Assembly (NCBI GenBank): GCA_007844125.1
Contig: CM017558.1
Coordinates: 45,275,460-45,339,459 of the forward strand
Direction of reading: 5' to 3'
From: Sinonovacula constricta
Lineage: Eukaryota; Mollusca; Bivalvia; Cardiida; Solecurtidae
Length of the DNA: 64,000 nt
Below are positions 44,501 to 55,700 of this stretch, piece after piece (positions within the stretch are counted from its first letter, which is position 1; every line of letters begins with the position of its first letter). The notes beneath the pieces are model-generated. The model searched no databases. It saw nothing but the letters and a program-made list of their open reading frames with translations, and was not told where the DNA came from. The translations under genes were made by a program, and so were the position numbers.

Positions 44501-45954
44501 TGAGTGCAGACATTGATACATTCCTGGGTTGTCCATGGCGTAGTGGTAGAGTCGCCTGAGTGCAGACATTGATAATTACTGGATTGTCCATGGCGTAGTG
44601 GTAGAGTTGCATGAGTGCAGACATTGATACATTCCTGGGTTGTCCATGGCCTAGTGGTAGAGTCGCCTGAGTGCAGACATTGATATATTTCTTGGTTGTC
44701 CATGGCGTAGTGGAAGAGTTGCATGAGTGCAGACATTGATACATTCCTGGGTTGTCCATGGCCTAGTGGTAGAGTCGCCTGAGTGCAGACATTGATACAT
44801 TACTGGGTTGTCCATGGCGTAGTGGTAGAGTAGCCTGAGTGCAGACAATGATACATTACTGGGTTGTCCATGGCTTAGTGGTAGAGTAGCCTGAGTGCAG
44901 ACATTGATACATTCCTGGGTTGTCCATGGCATAGTGGTAGAGTTGCCTGAGTGCAGACATTGATACATTACTGGATTGTCCATGGCGTAGTGGTAGAGTC
45001 GCCTGAGTGCAGACATTGATACATTACTGGGTTGTCCATGGCGTAGTGGTAGAGTAGCCTGAGTGCAGACAATGATACATTACTGGGTTGTCCATGGCGT
45101 AGTGGTAGAGTCACCTGAGCGCAGACATTGTTACATTCCTGGGTTGTCCATGGCATAGTGGTAGAGTAGCCTGAGTGCAGACATTGATACATTACTCGGT
45201 TGTCCATGGCATAGTGGTAGAGTAGCCTGAGTGCAGACAATGATACATTACTGGGTTGTCCATGGCGTAGTGGTAGAGTCGCCTGAGTGCAGACATTGAT
45301 ACATTCCTGGGTTGTCCATGGCGTAGTGGTAGGGTCGCCTGAGTACAGACATTGATACATTACTGGGTTGTCCATGGCATAGTGGTAGAGTCGCCTGAGT
45401 GCAGACATTGATACATTCCTGGGTTGTCCATGGCATAGTGGTAGAGTTGCCTGAGTGCAGACATTGATACATTCCTGGGTTGTCCATGGCGTAGTGTTAG
45501 AGTCGCCTGAGTGCAGACATTGATACATTCCTGGGTTGTCCATGGCATAGTGGTAGAGTTGCCTGAGTGCAGACATTGATACATTACTGGATTGTCCATG
45601 GCGTAGTGGTAGAGTCGCCTGAGTGCAGACATTGATATATTTCTTGGTTGTCCATGGCGTAGTGGAAGAGTCGCATGAGTGCAGACATTGATACATTCCT
45701 GGGTTGTCCATGGCGTTGTGGTAGAGTCGCCTGAGTGCAGACATTGATACATTACTGGGTTGTCCATGGCGTAGTGGTAGAGTCACCTGAGTGCAGACAA
45801 TGATACATTACTGGGTTGTCCATGGCTTAGTGGTAGAGTAGCCTGAGTGCAGACATTGATACATTCCTGGGTTGTCCATGGCTTAGTGGTAGAGTCGCCT
45901 TAGTGCAGACATTGATACATTCCTGGGTTGTCCATGGCGTAGTGGTAGAGTCGC
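38571..45954 (+). repeat. 56-bp minisatellite/satellite array, about 132 copies, with a tRNA-like D-arm per unit
   Basis: The unit reads 'gtccatggcgtagtggtaga', 'gtcgcctgagtgcagacatt', 'gatacattcctgggtt' (56 bp), head-to-tail for 7.4 kb with few indels. Each consensus unit contains ggcg-tagtggtagagt-cgcc, a 4-bp stem and loop shaped like a tRNA D-arm with a Pol III A-box. Variation is limited to a few sites (gcctg/gcatg, ttcct/ttact, ggcg/ggca/ggct/ggag). Because 56 is not a multiple of 3 and the minus strand of the unit has no stop in any frame, long overlapping minus-strand open frames arise; these are not genes. The array ends inside a sequence that continues as a SINE body. Confidence 0.97.
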
Positions 45955-46170
45955 GGTATATTTGTCTTTTTCTCTGACTGCTTAGCCTCTCACCACATGA
46001 GCTCAAGTCCTGGTCATGGTGAAGGACTTAACACGGGAAAGTCTTCCAGGTGACTTGCAGAGCAGTGGTTGTTATACCCCTACATTTGGTATCTTCCTCT
46101 ACCAAACAGCTGAATGTTGCTATAATAATCATAATTGGTTGCTGTGATGTATTTCAAACAATAATGATAA
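45928..46170 (+). mobile_element. SINE at the right edge of the 56-bp array (family B)
   Basis: The last array unit ('tccatggcgtagtggtagag' then 'tcgc') runs into unique sequence with a B-box-like 'gagctcaagtcctgg' (about 45999-46013), then a body and a 3' part ('cagctgaatgttgctataat') shared with 301-395. The region around the B-box matches 17876-17911. The layout A-box, B-box, body fits a tRNA-derived SINE whose head is shared with the array unit. Confidence 0.55.
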
Positions 46171-49100
46171 ATTCCTTAAAAGAATTAATTAAACATTTGC
46201 AATCATAATTAGTTTTAAACTAACAGACATTTTTTGAGTTTTCGAAATCATATTTATTTTTTTATTTTTTCACTGATTTTGAAGCATTTTACAGAATATC
46301 CTTTTATCCTGCCTACTGGTAAAACATGGAGGTGGCTTTTAATGTTTCGCTCCCCTTTCTGTTCTTAAAGGAAATTGATAAAATAATAACAGCCATAAGT
46401 TTATAGCACACTATATATAAGCCGTACAGGTATTCTCATTTTAATTTACTTCTTGAATACATGTTTTTATTAGATACACTAAAATTGTTTGAACTGTGCG
46501 CTTACTTTTAAGAAAAAAAAATTGGTAGTTGACATACACAAAACTGTATTTAACTGAAAAATGTTATCTGAGATTGGTAATAACATGCCAGCATGCATGA
46601 CATTACACAAAAATAGCCACTATTACACTGTCTCATAACATAAGTAATGATGTGACTGATTTAAAACAACATTAATGTTCACTTTATATTCGTTTAAAGG
46701 GGGTAATATTTGTTAAAAATATATGTGAAACACTAGATAAGAAGAAACAATATTCTGTAAAACGGCTTCATGGTATATCAGCAGTGAAAATAACATGTAT
46801 GGTTTTGGTAAAGTCTGTTGTTGTCTCACGAAAAAAAAAATATATATATATATTTGTCAATATTAATAAGTTCAAAATATGAAACTGTCAGTAACCGCCT
46901 AAGATATATTAAAAGTGTTGAATGTTTTATACAATGTTTTCTGCTGAGTTAATTCGACTTTAACAGCTAAAATGTCAGTTTGCAGTATGAGCGCCCACTT
47001 GGACTACTAGCAGTATAGCAGTTATTTTAGCAATACCAGTAACTGTTTTATATTAGCAACATTTAAACTCTCATCTCAATTTCAAATCAATAATATAAAC
47101 AATATATATATCGGTGTTCTTTGATGTTAGGATGCCAGACAAAACTAGCTAAGTGTTTCCATTTACTTCATAAGTGGTAGACTAAACATTTTCGTTAAGA
47201 TATTTTTGTACAGTTTTGCTTTCATTAAAGTCCCAATCAGCAGTAAACATAAGGAATGCAGCTACAAAAACAATCGTGGTTTAACACCGAGACATAGCAG
47301 AAATATTTCAGACTAGGGACGAATCTGGCTTGATAGGTTTGTTCCTTGCTTATTGGTACAAATTTGCCCTTCCTTTCTCAAATATTATCCTAAGCAACAC
47401 TATTTTCTAATGACTGGTAATCCTGTTGGAAGAGTGTTGTTGGAATTGTTTGACTAGTTTACCAGCAACTCCACAACTTATCATGTTTAATAGTAAAACG
47501 GCGACTATTTTATTGTATTAAGACATCAGTCATTTGTTTTTGGTTCCCGTTTGCATTAGCACATATTACCTGATACACGATACCATAAAATTCATGTGTG
47601 CTTAAGAATATAAAGTATGTTTACCTTACAGACAGGGTTACGACCTGCGCTCCTTGCTCTCAATAGACACAACATCAGTAGAGAAAGACTAGAACGCAGA
47701 CAGAAGTCGTTAATATATGTTTACGTTCATAACACAATTATCTCTGTCTGTAGACTTTTAAACCCGGAATCGGAAATAGTAAAACCATTACTTCTAATAG
47801 ATAAATCAGAGCAATTCTGATGAGTGTAACTTAAAACAGAGGACACATTTTATTAAATATTATTCATTTGTGTTTTACACCTGATCGAATCTTATTCGCA
47901 ATGTAATTTCCATAACACCCATTAACTAATGCTGCAAAAATTCCACTTCATCAATTGTGCGAAATTCGATTGTTTCATACAGAAGATCTGGTCTTAACTG
48001 TCATATTTCACCTTAAAACATAATTTGCAAAACAGACGGTGCTTTGTGTTGCATATCCTTCTTTATAGGCAGGTCGGTTATATATCAACAAATGCACAGC
48101 TGACTTGAACAATGTATACAGCATTAATGTCCTAAATGAAACAGTCATAATATAAACAGACCGTGACACAACAGCTGTAGAGTTATTGAGGATGTTCACA
48201 AGGAAATGGGATGAAATGATGACTAAACCATACCTCTGTAGAGAAATATTCCGTCAATAAAATGGAGGGTGTATGGTCTGCGACGCGTAACCGGATGGAA
48301 GTTTATTTTTTACCCATGTTTTATGTACAGTGGGCCCCTCAAAGACAAACGTGCAGAGGAAAATAGTTCATACCTAATTATATGCTTTAGAGAACAGAGA
48401 AGGCAATAATGATGTTTTTAAATTGGACATAAAAAAGAAAAGCCCCGGAAGTTCTAAAAATAGCTTATTACTAGGATTCGATTTAAATGCTGTCTTTAAG
48501 TTCAAGAAATTCAAATTTAATGTAGAACTCAAGAGGACACATAACAATGGGATAAATTCGTAACTTATTTAAAAATATTTGGAGAACAATTAAAATGATA
48601 GGAGATGGAAATATACTTGTTTGTTGCTTTTGACACTTAAAGTACGCTGTCCGTGAAGTAGATTAATAAAGTGACCATGTAGTAAAAGAAACAAGCACAC
48701 TGTTAAGTTTGTCAAATCAAACTCTGTTCTGAAATCTCCATCTAAACCACAAAGTCAAGTACCCTCAAGATAAAGTAATGTAACTGATAAAAAGATAATA
48801 TTTTGAGATGTTACCAAATGACAAACGGCAGCTAGTTTGGAGTATAATTATATTTGTCAATTCATATGCCTATGATCCCAGAAAATCTCAAGATATGCAT
48901 TTAATGGCAACATCTGACAGTATCTTAAACTTTAAATAAAAAATTCCACAACAAGAGAGGCGATATATTCTGTATTACAATGATAACCTCTAAGCCCCCT
49001 GTATTCAGAATAACTGCCCTTTTTGCAATCTCTTGTTCAATAACATCTGTCAAAACTTTCAGTGTAAATTAGTAATTACCTTTCATAACCCGGGTGTAAT

Positions 49101-49728
49101 CGTTTTGCCAACAGAAATATTCCAAGAGTTTGCAGATGCTGTCAGAGAGAACACAAGTTACTTAGGTGCATATTCTGTTAATAAAACATTATATCGGTAC
49201 AAACGTTTCCACTGAAAATAGATGTTCTAACTACTACTCAAACACGAACTATCATAAAAAGAAAGACAAGGGGAAAAAGTAAATGCAGCAAAAAACAACG
49301 ATTGAGAAGCATGAACCGCAATAAGGTTTCTGAGGTAAATTTACTGACTGACTTCTACAATGAACATGGCTTTTAATAACATTGTCTTATGCAGGACGAT
49401 GCTCTTAATACAAGTATATGGATCCCACAGAACCCCAGAACTTTTCATATCTTTTACTGATGTCCGCCCTAGGCTCAGGCAATTGCTGCCAAGATAGTTG
49501 TTTGCGGCACAATAACAACATCTAGACGGTATACGTACTTAGAGCTAAAACTTCCTGAAAGAAAAACAGTATTTACGTAGGCCTTGTTTAATTTTACATT
49601 TACTTCACAGTATAAAGACTAAAAGTTTAATCCTGCCAGTGAAGATATCTCAGGAATATATACCATCACATGATTTTCGGCAAGATTTTTCAAGCATAGG
49701 TAACAAAGCCGACTGTTGGTTTTCTTTT
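46171..49728. other. Gene-free DNA between two arrays
   Basis: AT-rich sequence without a recognised gene or repeat family. The longest open frames (47617-47820 and 48008-48199) are under 70 codons and show no domain. A short (at)n run lies at 46842-46853. Confidence 0.5.
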
Positions 49729-51597
49729 GTTAAACACTGTAACATTGTCATCAGAGACTGTAAATTCCCCCATTATTACTTGTGTTAATCGCTGTAACTT
49801 TGCCATCAGAGAATGTGAATTCCTCCATTATTACTTGTGTTAATCGCTGTAAGCTTGCCATTAGAGACTGTGAATTCCTCCATAATTACTTGTGTTAGAC
49901 GCTGTAACATTGCCATCAGAGACTGTGAATTCCTCGATTATTACTTGTGTTAGACGCTGTAACCTTGCCATCAGAGACTGTGAATTCCTCTATTATTACT
50001 TGTGTTAGACGCTGTAACCTTGCCATCAGAGACTGTAAATTCCTCCATTATTACTTGTGTTAGACGCTGTAACATTGCCATCAGAGACTGTGAATTCCTC
50101 GATTATTACTTGTGTTAGACGCTGTAACCTTGCCATCAGAGACTGTGAATTTCTCTATTATTACTTGTGTTAGACGCTGTAACCTTGCCATCAGAGACTG
50201 TGAATTCCTCTATTATTACTTGTGTTAATCGCTGTAAGCTTGCCATTAGAGACTGTGAATTCCTCCATAATTACTTGTGTTAGACGCTGTAACATTGCCA
50301 TCAGAGACTGTGAATTCCTCGATTATTACTTGTGTTAGACGCTGTAACCTTGCCATCAGAGACTGTGAATTTCTCTGTTATTACTTGTGTTAGACGCTGT
50401 AACCTTGCCATCAGAGACTGTGAATTCCTCTATTATTACTTGTGTTAGACGCTGTAACCTTGCCATCAGAGACTGTAAATTCCTCCATTATTACTTGTGT
50501 TAGACGCTGTAACATTGCCATCAGAGACTGTGAATTCCTCGATTATTACTTTTGTTAGACGCTGTAACCTTGCCATCAGAGACTGTGAATTCCTCCATTA
50601 TTTCTTGTGTTAGACGCTGTAACATTGCCATCAGAGACTGTGAATTCCTCTATTATTACTTGTGTTAGACGCTGTAACATTGCCACCAGAGACTGTGAAT
50701 TCCTCCATTATTTCTTGTGTTAGACGCTGTAACATTGCCATCAGAGACTGTGAATTCCTCCATAATTACTTGTGTTAGACGCTGTAACATTGCCATCAGA
50801 GACTGTGAATTCCTCTATTATTACTTGTGTTAGACGCTGTAACATTGCCACCAGAGACTGTGAATTCCTCCATTATTTCTTGTGTTAGACGCTGTAACAT
50901 TGCCATCAGAGACTGTGAATTCCTCGATTATTACTTTTGTTAGACGCTGTAACCTTGCCATCAGAGACTGTGAATTCCTCCATTATTTCTTGTGTTAGAC
51001 GCTGTAACATTGCCATCAGAGACTGTGAATTCCTCCATAATTACTTGTGTTAGACGCTGTAACATTGCCATCAGAGACTGTGAATTCCTCTATTATTACT
51101 TGTGTTAGACGCTGTAACATTGCCACCAGAGACTGTGAATTCCTCCATTATTTCTTGTGTTAGACGCTGTAACATTGCCATCAGAGACTGTGAATTTCTC
51201 TATTATTACCTGTGTTAGACGCTGTAACCTTGCCATCAGAGACTGTGAATTCCTCTATTATTACTTGTGTTAGACGCTGTAACCTTGCCATCAGAGACTG
51301 TAAATTCCTCCATTATTACTTGTGTTAGACGCTGTAATTTTGCCATCAGAGACTGTGAAATTCCCTCGATTATTACTTGTGTTAATCGCTGAAACCTTGC
51401 AATCAGAGACTGTGAATTTCTCGATTATTACTTGTGTTAGACGTTGTAACGTTGCCATCAGAGACTGTGAATTCCTCCATTATTACTTGTGTTAGACGCT
51501 GTAACAGTGCCATCAGAGACTGTGAATTTCTCCATTATTTCTTGTGTTAATCGCTGTAACGTTGCCACCAGAGACTGTGAATTTCTCCAAAATTACT
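49729..51597 (+). repeat. 55-bp minisatellite, about 34 copies
   Basis: The unit reads 'gttagacgctgtaacattgc', 'catcagagactgtgaattcc', 'tccattattacttgt' (55 bp), head-to-tail. Most units keep an EcoRI-type gaattc. Variants (gccatc/gccacc, ctccatta/ctcgatta/ctctatta, tacttgt/ttcttgt) recur in the same order. For example, gccacc units lie 165 and 275 bp apart (3 and 5 units), which points to multi-unit duplications. Edge copies are more diverged than central ones. There is no similarity to the 52- or 56-bp units. Confidence 0.95.
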
Positions 51598-52497
51598 AAT
51601 AATTGAGCGTACATTTTGATTTCGGTAAATAAAGTACACAATGATATACCTGACCATTATGCTTTTCTGTTATAGTCATCGCTCTCCCATCATTTCCGCA
51701 CCTGTCATGGTCGACGCCTATTCCTTCTATTTTTACCAAGTCGCGACAATTTTACAATACACTGCTGTCTTTGATCTACATTTTTTATTTTGCTACCTCA
51801 ATAATACTACCAACGTTTATAGCAATTTTCGATACAAACTGGCATTTGTTGCCAAGAAGATGAATAAATGTAATTAGTATTTTTTTGTTTTGGCGGAGTT
51901 TCACTAGTTTCAATATAGATACTGGTGAAACAATCAATACATTCTTGACATACGCACATACACTCCTTCTACCCGCCCACACCCTCCCCTCAGTGCTCGC
52001 CTCATTTATTCAAAATATGCTGTTGCGTATTACTTACTAAAGGGAATACTCATAGTACTAGATAGATATTACTATCACGAGTTTGAGAAAATCACTACTA
52101 TACTATTATGAGTTTTAATTATTTATTTAGTTCAGTTTATTGACATGAACTGATATGGTTATACATTGTGCATTTAAGTGTTTTTTTATCTTTATTTATT
52201 TTTACTTATTTATATACATGTATCTTGTTTTGTATTATTCTTGTTAACTTTTAATTTAGTCGATTTTTAGTCTTTGATTCTTTTTCTTTACATATTGTTA
52301 TGATGTTCACAGCCAACAACAAGACAAAGCAAATTCACATTTTAATATGTTTTATTAAACTATAGCAATTTTTAGAAAACATGTGATCAGTTTTTATAAG
52401 AAAACTCGCCATTACTGATGTTGTAGTAACATATTCCTTGAATGACTCGCAGTAAGTGCCTAGGAGGATGGGTACAGGGTAAGCATTGACATTGACC
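51598..52497. other. Gene-free DNA
   Basis: AT-rich sequence between the 55-bp array and the GA microsatellite. An open frame of 78 codons at 51641-51877 has no recognisable domain. Nothing else was seen. Confidence 0.5.
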
Positions 52498-52547
<50 letters not shown>

Positions 52548-52636
52548 GAGAGAGAGAGAGAGAGAGATTGAGAGAGACGGAGAGAGAGAGAAGAGAGAGA
52601 GAAGAGAGAGAAGAGAGAGAGAGAGAGCGACCCCCC

Positions 52637-52691
<55 letters not shown>

Positions 52692-52718
52692 AAGAGAGAG
52701 AGAAAGCGAAAGAGAGAT
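52498..52718 (+). repeat. (GA)n microsatellite with an interruption
   Basis: A purine-only GA tract of about 220 bases has small A or G insertions and is interrupted by 'cgaccccccgcag' at about 52628-52640. It could form triplex DNA. The Arg/Glu-repeat and Ser/Leu-repeat open frames on the two strands are by-products of the dinucleotide. Confidence 0.97.
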
Positions 52719-55700
52719 TTTCCAATGTTACGTTTTCATTTCCAAATACATTGTAAATATTGTCACTCTTACGGTGACGTTCTCTTTAGGTAACAGAGGC
52801 GATATAAGTCATGTGATGTATTTACACTTGGGATCTTTTTGGGATTACATTAATTTATCAATTTATTTTAAAATTTACGCAGTTTTCCTGTATGGTTGGA
52901 GTTTCTGCGAATACTATTTCTGTATTTATTTCAATAATACGGATCGTTTTTTTTATTACTTTTTAACTCTTTGGACTGCTTTTGGACTAACCCATTACTA
53001 ACATCATTAGGTTTCCACGGCCAGTGCACTAACGCACAGTTTTGTGATAACTACTCTGAAACTATCCGGGCGGTCAAGAAGTATGTTATATAGCCAATTA
53101 TATTAATTGTATGGAATGTATGAATGGTCCAAACATCACAATGGCCCGTGCAATTACCTCAGTTCAGATAGTATCCCATTTGGGCAGCTGCTGACCAAGC
53201 TAACGTCTATCCTTACTGTATGTTTAAGCAGCATATATAGTCTAATGGGAAATCTTCATTATGGTCTTGATGAATCGGCCATCTGAGTCGATGTGTTCGT
53301 CTTAAGTTATTTCATACTTATTTTCATGGTGTTGAAACTGTCGGGATAAAGATTTCTTACCAGAATTAGAGACGAAACGAGTACAAAATGTAAGCTCTTA
53401 TTTACACAAGTTGTAAGAAGTTTATCAAGTGTCTCACTAAAAGAATATTTTGTAAATTTTAATTTGGTAATTGTATGCAACTATTTTTATGTTAATTGAA
53501 ACAAAACACATCTAATTGGAAAACAACAACAACATTATTAAGCGAATACACCTGTGCAACCTGTTCAAACCAGCCGCCTCAAGTATAAGAGTCGTGTATG
53601 CTAACCAATTGGCCACAGACATTTGCTATATGTATGATATATATGATATAAATTGTAAAATTATATTTACTCACTTAAATGAAAAGTAAATATACAAAAT
53701 CATCAGACACTCGTTTTGTTAGGTGTAGGTATTAGCAGTTTTTATCTTCACTTGATTTGTGATGAATTGTACGTATTACCCGAGAAGTTTCGATTGTAGA
53801 GATCAGTGTAAAAATATTGTATCGCGAACATCAAAGGTGATACAGAATGATATGTGAAAAGATATAATTTGATACGAGAGCCAGCCACAAGTTTCATTAC
53901 GTAATTCTCGCTCTTCCTAAGAAACACTAACAATCAACAATGGTGCATTGATTCCAGTGATAAAGCTATCAACTGATGAATGTGAGACTATTTGTCATGA
54001 TTGCTTATGATTAAAAATTAGTAATAGAATTGCAGTAACAGTAAAAAGAAAAATAAATTTCCTTAGAAATTAAGAGAGGGTAAAAGAAACTTTGGAAAGT
54101 GCTAAGGCTTTTCTAATCAAGATATTTAATAGACTGACTAAGAACAGGTAAATTAGAAAAGGAGTTGTTCGTTTCCGTTAGACACAACATCAATCAGGAA
54201 ATTCAGGAAAGATAAGTATGCTGACAGAAGTCATAAACATGGTTCATTTCATGTCATATGGAATCGGGAATGTCATACTGAGAATGTAATTACTAGATAA
54301 TGAGATTATCTAAGCTTGATTTCAAAGTACGTGACGTTTGCAAAATAATTATAATTAGCATTTACTTGTATTAATCTCCCTCGACCCGCCACCCCCACCC
54401 CCGCCACCCTACCCTACCAAGTTGAATCGAGATCAAATTCAGACAAAAACTGTTATATGTGACGACGTCTTTCAGATGAGCTGCGCTGTTGCTGTGGTTC
54501 TGCAACACAAATATGAAGGATCTAGCTTTTACTACCGCCCTCAACGGACACCTCCCATATCATTGATTTGGTTATTTATATGTACAGAAATATGTTTTGA
54601 TAATCATCATTTCTCTGCAAGTACAACCGATCTCCTACATTTTGTTACAGCTGACGCGTTAAGGTGAAAACATGACCCCTACATCAATAACATTAATGAT
54701 GTGAAAAATAAGTAAAGCTGGACAGCTGTGTTCATGCTTCTGGCTATACCGATTAAGAAATGCCATACCTCCCTACTAGCAGCTTGATTTTAAAATAAGA
54801 AATACTGTTTATAACATGTTTCTTGAACCATCTGTATTATTTACATGATGTGGCTAACAACCCATATTTGGGCTGTTTGAGTCGCAATATTAAGCATTCG
54901 TTGACAAGGAAATTCAAAAACAAAATATTCACACATCTGCGAATGCATTATTTTAGGACGTTTATTACTGTACAAAAGACACAATTTGCCGAAAAAAGTA
55001 ATAAATCAACAAGATTTATTTTAAACAATAAAACCGAAGGACAGTGGTTAGGGTGCAATGTTTAAAACACGAACAACACATGTAGTTTCGTATTAAAGGA
55101 GACGAACCAATCTATCAAGGTTAGTATTGCCATTTTTTAAACCTTTAAAGAGCTATAGACTAAGGTATTCAGATGCTACTCCTTCAATATAAATGGAAAA
55201 AACACAGTATTTTATTACATACAGAACGAACTCAACAGTTGCCGCTTTGAAACGGTAAATAAGCAGAGTATCTGACTGGGGTTCTCAAACCTGTTTACTG
55301 ACTGTTCTAACCTCGCATTTCCAGGTGGGTTTCTAAATAACAAAAACTGTAAAGAATACAGTTAAATACGAAACAAAGTAGTCCAAATAATGACGCATAA
55401 TAAGATCTAAGTAATGACACCATATATAAAAAGTTGTGACTCATTTCAAACACTATTGTCCATATTCAGAAGAGAAGTAAAAGCTACTATTAGAGGAGCT
55501 ACTCTAAATACTATATTGTGAAAGAAATCTTTTTTTTCTTCTGTTCTCCTTCTGGAAATAGACCAATTAGCATCGGACTCTATTATTGACTTTTGCACAA
55601 GTGAATATAAACTGACATGACTAAAGAGCGACAAAATGCTGTTTGGCACAACGATAACTAATATCACTTATATCCCTGTCTTGAAACATAAAAACTATCG

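Noticed and set aside
38523..45786. Many overlapping minus-strand open frames of 60-340 codons with repeats such as MDNPGMYQCLHSGDSTT
   Set aside because: They are by-products of a stop-free 56-bp tandem unit. Every frame is open, frames overlap heavily, and no promoter, splice or codon pattern supports a gene.
52387..53001. Ser/Leu-repeat (minus) and Arg/Glu-repeat (plus) open frames
   Set aside because: They are translations of a (GA)n dinucleotide tract and not coding sequence.
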